From Actinophytocola sp036378875 (lineage in GTDB: Bacteria; Actinomycetota; Actinomycetes; Mycobacteriales; Pseudonocardiaceae): a stretch of DNA of 64,000 nt. The notes beneath the pieces are model-generated. The model had not been told where the DNA came from, did not search any database, and was given only the letters and a program-made list of their open reading frames with translations. Made by a program: the position numbers and the translations under genes. Location of the stretch: assembly GCF_036378875.1 (NCBI RefSeq), contig NZ_DASUVO010000130.1:124001-188000 (forward strand). The letters run 5' to 3'. Below, piece by piece: positions 25,530 to 33,604 of the stretch (position 1 is the stretch's first letter; every line of letters starts with the position of its first letter).

Positions 25530-26759
25530 TCAGGTACGGGGAAGGTCGGAGAACGGGACCTTGTCGACCCGCGGCTCGCCTGGCAGGCCGAGCACGCGCT
25601 CCCCGATGATGTTCCGCTGGATCTCGTCCGTGCCGCCCGCGATCCGGTACCCCGGAGCGCCGAGCACGTGCTGGGTCCAGGCGAAGGTGCCCGGTTCGCC
25701 GGTGTCCGCGGCGATACGGGCGCCGAGTACCTCGGCCGCCACCTGACCGGTCAGCGTCAGTGTCTGTGCCGCCATCAGCTTGGTGATCGACGCCGCGGGC
25801 CCGGGACGCCGCCCGGCCGCCGTCGCGTTCGCCACCCGCTCCACAGTGGACGCGTGCAACGTGGCTCGCACGTACAGGTCCGCCAGTCGTTGCCGTACCA
25901 GGGGATCCCCGGCTCGACCGAGCCGGCGGGCGAGCGCGATCACGTCCTGGACCGAGCCGCCCTTGCGGCGCTTGCCCGCGCCAGACGCGGTGCGCTCGAA
26001 GGCGAGCGTGGCGTTCGCGATCTCCCAGCCCTGGCCGGGTTCGCCCAGCCGCAGCGCGTCGGGAACGCGGACGTCGGTGAGGAACACCTCGTTGAACGAG
26101 GCCCCGCCGCTCATCTGGCGGATGGGTCGCACGGTCAGCCCGTCGGCGTCCATCGGCACGAGGAACGCGGTGATCCCGGCCTGCTTGACCACGCTCGGGT
26201 CGGTGCGTGCCAACAGCATGCCGTAGTCGGCGAACCGGGCACCGGAGGTCCACACCTTCTGCCCGCTCACCACCCAGTCGGCACCGTCCCGCACCGCCCT
26301 GGCGCGTAGCGCGGCCAGGTCCGAGCCGGCGCCCGGCTCGCTGAACAGCTGGCAGGCCAGGAGATCCGTGCGGAGAAAGGCGCGGGCGAACCGTTCCCGC
26401 TGTGGCGGCGTGCCGAACACCGACACCGCCGACCCGACGAGACCGACGGTCACGCTGATCAGCTCGGTGCTGGGCGGAACCGCGAACCGTGCCTCCTCCT
26501 GGGCGAGAACCATGGCGTAGGCGGCCGGCAACCCCCGGCCGCCGTGCTCCCGCGCGAGCGTCAACGCCTGGTACCCGGCGTCGAACTTCGCCCGCTGGTA
26601 CGCGCGTGCCCGTGCCAGCAAGGCCCGCTCCGCCGCGACGGACAGGTTGTGGAACACGGCGAGATCGTCCGGGTCACCGGCATCGTCCGCGGCTTTCGGC
26701 GGCAGGGTGGCGGAAAGCCACTCGCGCACCCGCGCACGCCACTGGTCGAGTTCTGTCAC
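25530..26759 (-). CDS. Acyl-CoA dehydrogenase (FadE-like)
   Basis: A 409-residue flavoprotein dehydrogenase with QLFSEPGAGSDLA in the middle domain and AGGTDEIQRNIIGERVLG at the C-terminus. GTG 26759 (VTELDQW) is chosen, four bases after the stop of the neighbouring acyl-CoA dehydrogenase. Adjacent pairs of unequal acyl-CoA dehydrogenases in actinobacterial steroid catabolism form heterotetramers, and this pair has the same look. The base normally found in the Y-E-G-T motif is not at that site here, as in other members whose catalytic Glu is elsewhere. Confidence 0.9.
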   Translation of the reverse strand: MTELDQWRARVREWLSATLPPKAADDAGDPDDLAVFHNLSVAAERALLARARAYQRAKFDAGYQALTLAREHGGRGLPAAYAMVLAQEEARFAVPPSTELISVTVGLVGSAVSVFGTPPQRERFARAFLRTDLLACQLFSEPGAGSDLAALRARAVRDGADWVVSGQKVWTSGARFADYGMLLARTDPSVVKQAGITAFLVPMDADGLTVRPIRQMSGGASFNEVFLTDVRVPDALRLGEPGQGWEIANATLAFERTASGAGKRRKGGSVQDVIALARRLGRAGDPLVRQRLADLYVRATLHASTVERVANATAAGRRPGPAASITKLMAAQTLTLTGQVAAEVLGARIAADTGEPGTFAWTQHVLGAPGYRIAGGTDEIQRNIIGERVLGLPGEPRVDKVPFSDLPRT

Positions 26760-26763
26760 GTGG

Positions 26764-27867
26764 TCACCACCCGAGGAGTTGGGCGAGGCGTTCGCGGTGG
26801 TGGCTCGCACCGCCGAACAGCGCGGCGTCGGCGACCGCCCGCCGGAAGTACAGGTGCGCGTCGTGCTCCCAGGTGAACCCGGTGCCGCCGTGCAGCTGCA
26901 CCGTTTCCTCGGCGATCCAGGTGAACGCCTCGCCGCACCAGATCTGTGCCACGGCCGCGGCCTCCGCCAGCGCGGTCGGGTCGTCCTCGGCCGCCACCGC
27001 CCGCAGGACCGCCGACCGCGCGGTCTCGACCCGCAGCAGCATGTCCGCGCAGCGGTGCTTGACCGCCTGGAAGCTGCCGATCGCCCGGCCGAACTGGGTG
27101 CGCTGGGCGGCGTACACGACGGTCATGTCCAGGCACGCTTGCGCACCGCCGAGTTGCTCGGCCGAGAGCGCCACGAGCGCCCGGTCCAGCCCCGCGGTCA
27201 CGGCCGCCACGCCGGCGCCATCCGCGGTCAGTGGGCTCCCGACGGCACCGGTGAACCGCACCATGGCCTGCGGCCTGCCAAGATCGAGGCACATGGTCGC
27301 CAGCACGTGCACACCCGGATCCGTTGCGGGCACGGTGAACACGTCGACCCCGTCGCCGGTGACCGCCGCGACGACGAACGTCGTCGCGGCGCCGCCGTCG
27401 ACCACGAACGGGCTCGCGCCGGACAGCACCCAGCCCTCCGGCGTCCGATGCGCCGTCACGGCCAGCCGCTCCGGGCGCCAGACACCGTCGGCGTCGGCGA
27501 CCGCGAGCGCGTACACCTCGCCGGCGATCACCGCGGCGACGGCGGCTTCCGCGGCGGGCCCGCACTGGGCCAGCACCTGGCCGGCGAGCACGGTCGAGCC
27601 CAGGAACGGCACGGGTGCGAGCACCCGGCCCAGCTCCTCGCACACCACGGCCACTTCGGCGAGCCCGCCGTCACCGCGGGGGAGTCCGAGGCCGCCGAGA
27701 CCGATCTCCCGGGACAGCAGGTGCCACAGCGTTTCGTCGTACCCGGGGCCTTCACCGAGCCGGCGCACGGCGGCCGTACCGCCGGCGTCGGCGCACGCGG
27801 CACGGACGGTGTCCCGGAGCGCGTCGAGTTCCTCGCCGTCCAACCCGGACGCGGGCGCCAGCGTCAT
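26764..27867 (-). CDS. Acyl-CoA dehydrogenase (FadE-like), probable partner subunit
   Basis: A 367-residue member with the middle-domain strand LDLGRPQAMVRF, YAAQRTQFGRAIGSFQAVKHRCADM and the C-terminal QLHGGTGFTWEHDAHLYFRRA. It is shorter than its neighbour. ATG 27867 overlaps the stop of the PPDK-like gene (ATGA) and fits the family's normal beginning better than the upstream in-frame codon. It probably associates with the 25530-26759 product to dehydrogenate one CoA thioester. Confidence 0.9.
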   Translation of the reverse strand: MTLAPASGLDGEELDALRDTVRAACADAGGTAAVRRLGEGPGYDETLWHLLSREIGLGGLGLPRGDGGLAEVAVVCEELGRVLAPVPFLGSTVLAGQVLAQCGPAAEAAVAAVIAGEVYALAVADADGVWRPERLAVTAHRTPEGWVLSGASPFVVDGGAATTFVVAAVTGDGVDVFTVPATDPGVHVLATMCLDLGRPQAMVRFTGAVGSPLTADGAGVAAVTAGLDRALVALSAEQLGGAQACLDMTVVYAAQRTQFGRAIGSFQAVKHRCADMLLRVETARSAVLRAVAAEDDPTALAEAAAVAQIWCGEAFTWIAEETVQLHGGTGFTWEHDAHLYFRRAVADAALFGGASHHRERLAQLLGW

Positions 27868-30389
27868 GTCGCCGACACCGCGTGCGCCGCGGCGAGCCGC
27901 GCCACCGGGACTCCGGCAGGCGAGCATGACACGTAGTCCAGCCCGAGCCGGTCGCAGAACGCGATCGAGGCCGGGTTGCCGCCGTGCTCGCCGCAGATCC
28001 CGAGCTTGATCCCCGGCCGTACCGCGCGTGCCTGCCGCACGGCGATCTCGATCAGCCCGCCAACGCCTGCGGTGTCCAACTCGACGAACGGGCTCGCCGA
28101 CAGCAGGCCGGTTGCCTGGTAGCGCGCCAGGATCCGGCGCTCCACGTCGTCCCGGCAGAAACCGTAGGTCAGCTGTGTGAGGTCGTTGGTGCCGAAGGAA
28201 AGGAACTCGGCGGTGCGGGACAGTTCACCGGCCATCACGGCCGCCCTCGGCGTCTCGACCATGGCCCCGAGCCGGTACGGAATGTCCACTCCGGACCGTT
28301 CGGCGACCGCGTCGGCCGAGGCACGGACCTGCCGCGCGGCCGTTTCCAGCTCCGCCGGGAGGCTGACGAGCGGGATCATCACCTCGAGCTCCGGCGTCAC
28401 GCCCTGGTCCCGTACGTCCAGCCACGCCGAGAACAACGCCTCCGCCTGCGCGGGATAGAGCCGTTCGTGCAGCAGCGCGAGGCGCACCCCACGCACGCCG
28501 AGCATCGGGTTCGCCTCCCGCAACGCGGCCGCGCGTACCGCGGCGGCCTCGTCCTCAGCCTGGTCGGGCGCCGGCAGGAACTCGTGCATCGGGGCGTCCA
28601 GGAGCCGCACGGTGACCGGCCGCGAACCGATCCCGAGTAGCAGATCGCGGAAGTCCTCGCGCTGCGCCCGTGCCAGCGCCGCGAGTGCCCGCCCCTCGGT
28701 CTCGGGGTCGGTGGCCAGGATGACCCGACGGATCAGCGGCAGCCGCTCGCCAAGGAACTGATGCTCGGTGCGGCAGAGACCGATGCCCTCGGCGCCCAGC
28801 TCGACCGCCGTCCTCGCGTCCCGGCCGGTGTCGGCGTTCGCCCGGACACCGAGGCGGCGCAGCGTGTCCGCCCAGCCCAGCACGATGTTCAGCTGCTCGG
28901 GCGGGCGCGCCGCGGTGATCGCCAGCTCACCCGCGTACACCGCCCCGGTTCGGCCGTCGAGGGAAACCAGGTCACCTTCACGCAGAACATGCTCGCCGGC
29001 GGTGGCGGTGGTCGTGTCGCCGGTCCTGTTGATCCGCAAGGCGGACGCGCCGCACACGGCCGGCACGCCGGCCCCGCGTGCGACGACCGCTGCGTGGGAG
29101 GCGAGGCCTCCGTTCGTGGTGACCACGCCTGCCGCCGCCAGCAGCCCGGGTACGTCGGCCGGTGTGGTCTCGGCGGCGACGAGCACCACCCGGTGACCTT
29201 CGGCCGCCCGCTGGACCGCGACGTCGGAGGTGAAGACCACCTCACCGCACGCCGCGCCCGGCGACGCCGGCAGGCCGCGGACCAGTTCCCGTTCCTCGCC
29301 GGTCAGTGAGAGCTGGGCGTGCATCAGCTCCACCACGTCCGAGGGCCGGACCTGTTCGACGGCGGCGGGTTCGTCGCGTGCGCCGCTGCGCACCAGGTCG
29401 ACGGCCAGGCAGGTGGTGACCCGCGCCGAGGTGCTCGCCTCGACACGGGCGGACAGAAGGGCGAGCTCGCCGTCCCGCAGTTCGAACTCGACGGACGCCG
29501 GCCCGGCGAAGTGCTGCTCCAGCGTCAGCAGCGCGTGCTCGAGCAGGCCGGGACCGCCGGGCAACGCGGACAGGTCCTCCGCGTGCGGCGGCCGTGGGGC
29601 ACTGCGCCGAACCCCGCGGAAGAACGACCCGGTGGGCCGGAAACGTCCGGTTTCCGCGTCGCGGCTGGTGGCCGTGCCGTAGCCGGAGTCCTGCCACGGG
29701 CCCAGTACGAGCGCCTGGACGTGCAGTGCCAGCGGTAGGTCGGGGGGCAGCTTCTGCGCACGCCTGGCTCGCGCGGCCCGGGGCGTCTCCCAGCGGGCGA
29801 GCATCGTGCGGGCCGCGAGCGCGAGCTGTCGCGCGGTGTCGTCGGGGAAGGGCTCGGTGCCCTCGTGCGCGAGCGCGGTGAGCAGGGCGGGCACCTGCTC
29901 ACGCGGGTCGGCGAGGTCGAGCAGGAGGTCGCCGAGCCGTGCCGAGGGCACACCGAGGGCGTGTTCACCGATCATCCGCAGCATCCCGGCCCACACCTCG
30001 TGCAGCACGGACCCGTCACCCACGGCGTCCAGCACGGCCGCGCTGTTGCGGGGGGTCAGTCCGATCACGGGCAGGTCGGGCGGCAACCCGGCGACGGCGA
30101 CCGGGGCGCTCGCGGTGAGGCGGATCAGCATGGGCCGCTCGCCGTGGCCGGCCGTGCGGCCGGAGAGTTGTTGCAGCAACTCCACGACCGCGCCGGCGGT
30201 GTCCGGTTCGGTCAGTGACGCCACTTCCGCGACCGGGACGGTGACCCCGGCGACGGTCGGCAGGCCGAGCGAGATCAGCTCGTCCACCTGACGGCCGTGG
30301 GTGCCGAGTGCCCTGGCGTCCATGCCGCGCGCACGTCCCTGTCCGAAAGGGACGAACCGGTGATGGCCGGTGTCGCGCTGGTCGATCAC
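27864..30389 (-). CDS. Pyruvate,phosphate-dikinase-like protein with degenerate ATP-grasp domain
   Basis: An 841-residue PPDK homologue, close to the normal 870-900. The swivel domain (TNGGLASHAAVVARGAGVPAV, H432 the phosphorylated residue) and the PEP barrel (GLCRTEHQF, VRLLDAPMHEFLP, ICGEHGGNP with the catalytic Cys) look intact. The N-terminal nucleotide domain does not: the GGKGA loop is replaced by LGTHGRQVDE, and the RSGA..MPGMMDT segment by RLTASAPVAVAGLPPD. It may therefore not use ATP and instead take phosphate from PEP. GTG 30389 lies two bases after the upstream stop; a longer open frame overlaps that gene and is not used. Second gene of the 31030-24105 operon. Confidence 0.8.
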   Translation of the reverse strand: MIDQRDTGHHRFVPFGQGRARGMDARALGTHGRQVDELISLGLPTVAGVTVPVAEVASLTEPDTAGAVVELLQQLSGRTAGHGERPMLIRLTASAPVAVAGLPPDLPVIGLTPRNSAAVLDAVGDGSVLHEVWAGMLRMIGEHALGVPSARLGDLLLDLADPREQVPALLTALAHEGTEPFPDDTARQLALAARTMLARWETPRAARARRAQKLPPDLPLALHVQALVLGPWQDSGYGTATSRDAETGRFRPTGSFFRGVRRSAPRPPHAEDLSALPGGPGLLEHALLTLEQHFAGPASVEFELRDGELALLSARVEASTSARVTTCLAVDLVRSGARDEPAAVEQVRPSDVVELMHAQLSLTGEERELVRGLPASPGAACGEVVFTSDVAVQRAAEGHRVVLVAAETTPADVPGLLAAAGVVTTNGGLASHAAVVARGAGVPAVCGASALRINRTGDTTTATAGEHVLREGDLVSLDGRTGAVYAGELAITAARPPEQLNIVLGWADTLRRLGVRANADTGRDARTAVELGAEGIGLCRTEHQFLGERLPLIRRVILATDPETEGRALAALARAQREDFRDLLLGIGSRPVTVRLLDAPMHEFLPAPDQAEDEAAAVRAAALREANPMLGVRGVRLALLHERLYPAQAEALFSAWLDVRDQGVTPELEVMIPLVSLPAELETAARQVRASADAVAERSGVDIPYRLGAMVETPRAAVMAGELSRTAEFLSFGTNDLTQLTYGFCRDDVERRILARYQATGLLSASPFVELDTAGVGGLIEIAVRQARAVRPGIKLGICGEHGGNPASIAFCDRLGLDYVSCSPAGVPVARLAAAHAVSAT

Positions 30390-30391
30390 GC

Positions 30392-31030
30392 TCAACCGGC
30401 TGCCCTCGCGACGACAAGACGCTGTTCGAGATCCGCGTCCTCGCTGCGGCTGACGCCCAGCGCGAGCAGCAGTTCCTGGTGCAGGTGCATCCAGACGGTG
30501 TGGTAGGAGTCGATGACGGGTGACGCCAGCCAGGAGTGGTCGCCGTCGTCGAGCCGGTCGAGCGCGTCCTCGAGTCGAGGCAGGTAGCCGGCGCACCGGG
30601 GTAGCGCGGTGGCCAGCCGGCGCAGGATCGGTGACACGGCGTCGTGCACGTCGTCCAACTCGTCCCGGACGCCCGCGTCGTAGGCATCGTCGGAGTGGTC
30701 GTTCGGCCGTCCGTCCGGGTGACACTGCCACCCGGTACAGACGTCCCGAAGCCGATGGTTGACCGGGAGGAACGCCTCGTACAGCGAGCGCACCTGACGC
30801 TCGACATCGGACCCGGGCGGCAACCGCAGGACGTCACCGGCCAGTTGGGTGCCACGCGGCGTGGGCATCGCCAACGGTCCTTTGAGGAGCGCCAGCCCGG
30901 ACTCGGCGAGCGCCCGAACCTCGGGCGAGGGGTCACCACGCGACATGCCGCGCACCACCAGGTCGACCAGTGCGGCTTCGATGCCCTCACCAAGGGTGAT
31001 TGTGGACGGGACGGCGTCGGCAGCGGCCAT
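30392..31030 (-). CDS. Helical protein of unknown function, partner of the PPDK-like gene
   Basis: A 212-residue protein without a family I recognise. It is predicted mostly helical, lacks signal peptide and membrane segments, and has blocks such as GPLAMPTPRGTQLAG, VSPILRRLATALPRC and VWMHLHQELLLALGV. The ATG has AGGAG seven bases upstream. It precedes the PPDK-like gene by two bases, so the two are likely co-translated and may interact. It is the first gene of the five-gene operon. Confidence 0.7.
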   Translation of the reverse strand: MAAADAVPSTITLGEGIEAALVDLVVRGMSRGDPSPEVRALAESGLALLKGPLAMPTPRGTQLAGDVLRLPPGSDVERQVRSLYEAFLPVNHRLRDVCTGWQCHPDGRPNDHSDDAYDAGVRDELDDVHDAVSPILRRLATALPRCAGYLPRLEDALDRLDDGDHSWLASPVIDSYHTVWMHLHQELLLALGVSRSEDADLEQRLVVARAAG

Positions 31031-31121
31031 GTCACGCTCCTCTCCGGACGGTTCGCACCTCCGGAACCGGCGTCACGGCCGTCTCGCAGCAGCCGTGATG
31101 CGTTGACCTCGTGGTGAAGGA

Positions 31122-31151
31122 ATCGTGCAGGCTTAGCGAAGACGATGTCAA
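31122..31151 (-). promoter_or_regulatory. Promoter of the 31030-24105 operon with candidate LacI half-match
   Basis: On the minus strand TTGACA (31151-31146) and CACGAT (31127-31122) are separated by 18 bases. GAAGACGATGTC (31138-31149 on the plus strand) overlaps the -35 box and matches GACAACGATGTC, the reverse complement of the 32341 operator, at 10 of 12 bases. It may therefore be a third site for the neighbouring LacI protein. Confidence 0.45.
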
Positions 31152-31181
31152 GAAACCCGCCCGGTTGTTTTTTGACACCGC

Positions 31182-32288
31182 CTATAGAAAGGTGGGCCTC
31201 ACGGTGCGGCCCGGCGCATGGCCGTCCGGTTCAGGCGGTGGGATCTCGCCCGAGCCGCGCCGGATGAGGGTGGTCGGGACCAGGTACACGCTCGGCGCGG
31301 TCGCGGTGCCGTCCAGGCGGGCGAACAGCAGGTCGGCGGCGAACCGGCCGATGGCGGTCGGGTCCTGGGCGACGACGGTGATGCCGGGGGTGAGGAGGTC
31401 GGCGAGCTGGAAGTCGTCGAAGCCGACGAGGGCTGTGGTGTGTTCGCGGCCGAGGCGGCGTAGTGCGCGCACGGCGCCGATCGTGATCAGGTTCTGTGCG
31501 GTGAACAGCGCGGTGGGTGGGTCGGGCCGGCTCAGCATGGACGTGACCGCGCTGTCGGCGGCGGCGGAGTCGCCGACCTGGTATCGCACGATGTCCGGGT
31601 CGATCGGGATCCCGGCCTCGTCGAGCGCGTGCCGGTAACCGGCGTAGCGCTGCTGTGCGGTGACGATGCGGGAGCTGTCCCCGAGGAAGGCGATCCGGCG
31701 GTGTCCCGCGGCGACCAGGTGGCGCACGCCCTCCGCCGCGCCGAGGGCGTTGGTGGCGACCACCGAGTCCGCGGCGAGGTTGCGGACCTCCCGGTCGACG
31801 CAGACGACGGGGGTGCCGGCACGGAGCTCGGTGGCGAGGTAGGACTGGTCGTCGCCGGCCGGCGCGATGATCAGGCCGTCGGTGCGGCGGACGCTGAACT
31901 CCCTGGCCAGCGCGCGTTCCCGGGTCGGGTCCTCGTCCAGGCTGGCGGAGAACACCATCACCCCGCGCGGCACCGCGATGTTCTCCACCGCGCGCTGCAC
32001 GGCCGCGGAGAACGGGTTGGCCACGTCCTCGAGCAGCAACGCTATCGACGCGGACCGCTGGTCGGCGCGACGCAGTGACCGCGCTCCGGCGTTGGGTCGG
32101 AAGTCGAGCTCCTCGATCGCCTCGCGCACGCGTTCGGCCAGCGCCGGCGACACACCGGACTCGTTGTTCACCACGCGGGACACCGTCTTGAGGCTGACCC
32201 CGGCCTTGGCCGCGACCTCACGCATGGTCGGCGGGCGAGCCGCCGCGACGTCCGGGACCGCGGCCGCCGCAGGGGGTAGCTCGTTCAT
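31182..32288 (-). CDS. LacI family transcriptional repressor
   Basis: A 368-residue LacI-type regulator. The DNA-binding domain is TMREVAAKAGVSLKTVSRVVNNESGVSP (about residues 21-48) with the hinge NAGARSLRR, followed by a periplasmic-binding-protein-like sugar domain. It is divergent from the sugar ABC operon at 32488. Two near-identical 12-base palindromes, at 32341 and 32440, lie between them, so it very likely represses both itself and the transporter and is released by the imported sugar. Confidence 0.92.
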   Translation of the reverse strand: MNELPPAAAAVPDVAAARPPTMREVAAKAGVSLKTVSRVVNNESGVSPALAERVREAIEELDFRPNAGARSLRRADQRSASIALLLEDVANPFSAAVQRAVENIAVPRGVMVFSASLDEDPTRERALAREFSVRRTDGLIIAPAGDDQSYLATELRAGTPVVCVDREVRNLAADSVVATNALGAAEGVRHLVAAGHRRIAFLGDSSRIVTAQQRYAGYRHALDEAGIPIDPDIVRYQVGDSAAADSAVTSMLSRPDPPTALFTAQNLITIGAVRALRRLGREHTTALVGFDDFQLADLLTPGITVVAQDPTAIGRFAADLLFARLDGTATAPSVYLVPTTLIRRGSGEIPPPEPDGHAPGRTVRPTFL

Positions 32289-32338
32289 CGGCCCTCAATC
32301 CTTCGCGTCCGCGGGATCTCCGCGCTCCAGCGCTCATT

Positions 32339-32354
32339 AAGACATCGTTGTCTT
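32339..32354. promoter_or_regulatory. LacI operator O1
   Basis: AAGACATCGTTGTCTT has 6-base inverted arms around a 4-base centre. Its core GACATCGTTGTC (32341-32352) matches the second operator at 11 of 12 bases. It lies 51 bases upstream of the lacI-type start codon. Confidence 0.65.
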
Positions 32355-32377
32355 CCGCAACGCAACGATTCGATGAA

Positions 32378-32393
32378 TGTGATCTGCATCACT
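32378..32393. promoter_or_regulatory. CRP-like site
   Basis: TGTGATCTGCATCACT fits TGTGA-N6-TCACA with one mismatch at the last base. It lies about 55 bases upstream of the predicted start of the ABC operon, consistent with activation by a cAMP-receptor-type protein. Confidence 0.45.
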
Positions 32394-32404
32394 TACATAA
32401 TCCC

Positions 32405-32451
32405 TTGTCAATCGAGGTTCTCCTCGGTCAGTGTCTCCTGACAACGTTGTC
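32405..32451 (+). promoter_or_regulatory. Promoter of the sugar ABC operon with LacI operator O2
   Basis: TTGTCA (32405-32410) and CAGTGT (32429-32434) are 18 bases apart. The perfect palindrome GACAACGTTGTC (32440-32451) covers the predicted start site, the expected place for steric repression. Confidence 0.6.
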
Positions 32452-32487
32452 CGGCGCCGTCGGCTGTGTAACCAAGGAAGGTTCACC

Positions 32488-33543
32488 ATGTTTCACCTAC
32501 GGACACCACGGAGGGTGGCGGTGCTGGCCGGCATTGCCGCTCTTGCTCTTCCGCTGGCCGCGTGCGGCTCGAGTGACGGTTCCGGGTCGGGTGACAAGCC
32601 CATCGTCGGGCTGATCACGAAGACCGACACGAACCCCTTCTTCGTGAAGATGAAGGAAGGCGCGCAGAAGGCCGCCGACGAGCAGGGCGTGACGCTGCAG
32701 ACCTTCGCTGGCAAGCAGGACGGGGACAACGAGTCCCAGGTGCAGGCGATCGAGTCGCTGATCTCGGCCGGCGCCAAGGGTTTCCTGATCACGCCGAGCG
32801 ACTCGAAGGCCATCGTGCCCGCGATCGACAAGGCGCGGCAGGCCGGGCTGCTGGTGATCGCGCTGGACACCCCGACCGAGCCGGCTGACGCGGTGGACGC
32901 GACCTTCGCCACCGACAACTACCAGGCCGGGCTGCTGATCGGGCAGTGGGCGAAGGCGAAGTTCGCCAAGGAGAGCAAGCAGGCGAAGATCGCGATGCTG
33001 GACCTGAACGCCAACCAGGTGTCCGTGGACGTCCAGCGCGACCAGGGCTTCCTCGAGGGCTTCGGCATCGACGTCGGTGACAAGACCAAGATCGGCGACG
33101 AGTCCGACTCCCAGATCGTCGGCCACGACGTCACCGACGGCGCCGAGGAGGGCGGCCGCACCGCGATGGAGAACCTGCTGCAGAAGGACCCGTCGATCAA
33201 CCTCGTCTACACGATCAACGAGCCGGCGGCGGCAGGCGCGTACGAGGCGCTGAAGGCGGCGGGCAAGCAGAATGACGTGACGATCGTGTCGGTGGACGGT
33301 GGCTGCCCTGGCGTGGCCGCGGTCAAGTCCGGCGAGATCGGCGCCACCTCACAGCAGTACCCACTGAAGATGGCCCAGCTCGGTGTCGAGGCGATCAAGA
33401 AGTTCGCCGATGACGGGGCGAAGCCGGAGACGACCGCCGGCAAGGACTTCTACGACACCGGCGTCACGCTGATCACCGACCAGGCGGAGGACGGCGTCGA
33501 GTCCAAGGACACGACCTTCGGCACCGAGAACTGCTGGGGCTGA
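32488..33543 (+). CDS. Sugar ABC transporter substrate-binding lipoprotein
   Basis: A 351-residue lipoprotein: short basic start, hydrophobic core and lipobox LPLAACG, with the lipidated Cys near residue 28. The mature part is a type I periplasmic-binding protein (KTDTNPFFVKMKEGAQKAADE, ITPSDSKAIVPAIDKARQAG, VYTINEPAAAGAYEALK) of the ribose/xylose/fructose class. It captures a monosaccharide outside the membrane. AAGGAAGG precedes the ATG. The following permease and single-domain ATPase match the FrcBCA layout better than RbsA-type systems. Confidence 0.92.
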   Translation: MFHLRTPRRVAVLAGIAALALPLAACGSSDGSGSGDKPIVGLITKTDTNPFFVKMKEGAQKAADEQGVTLQTFAGKQDGDNESQVQAIESLISAGAKGFLITPSDSKAIVPAIDKARQAGLLVIALDTPTEPADAVDATFATDNYQAGLLIGQWAKAKFAKESKQAKIAMLDLNANQVSVDVQRDQGFLEGFGIDVGDKTKIGDESDSQIVGHDVTDGAEEGGRTAMENLLQKDPSINLVYTINEPAAAGAYEALKAAGKQNDVTIVSVDGGCPGVAAVKSGEIGATSQQYPLKMAQLGVEAIKKFADDGAKPETTAGKDFYDTGVTLITDQAEDGVESKDTTFGTENCWG

Positions 33544-33604
33544 CGGCCAGCCAGGGCCGGGTGGGGACACCCCACCCGGCCCACCACCACGACGAGGAGG
33601 TCAC

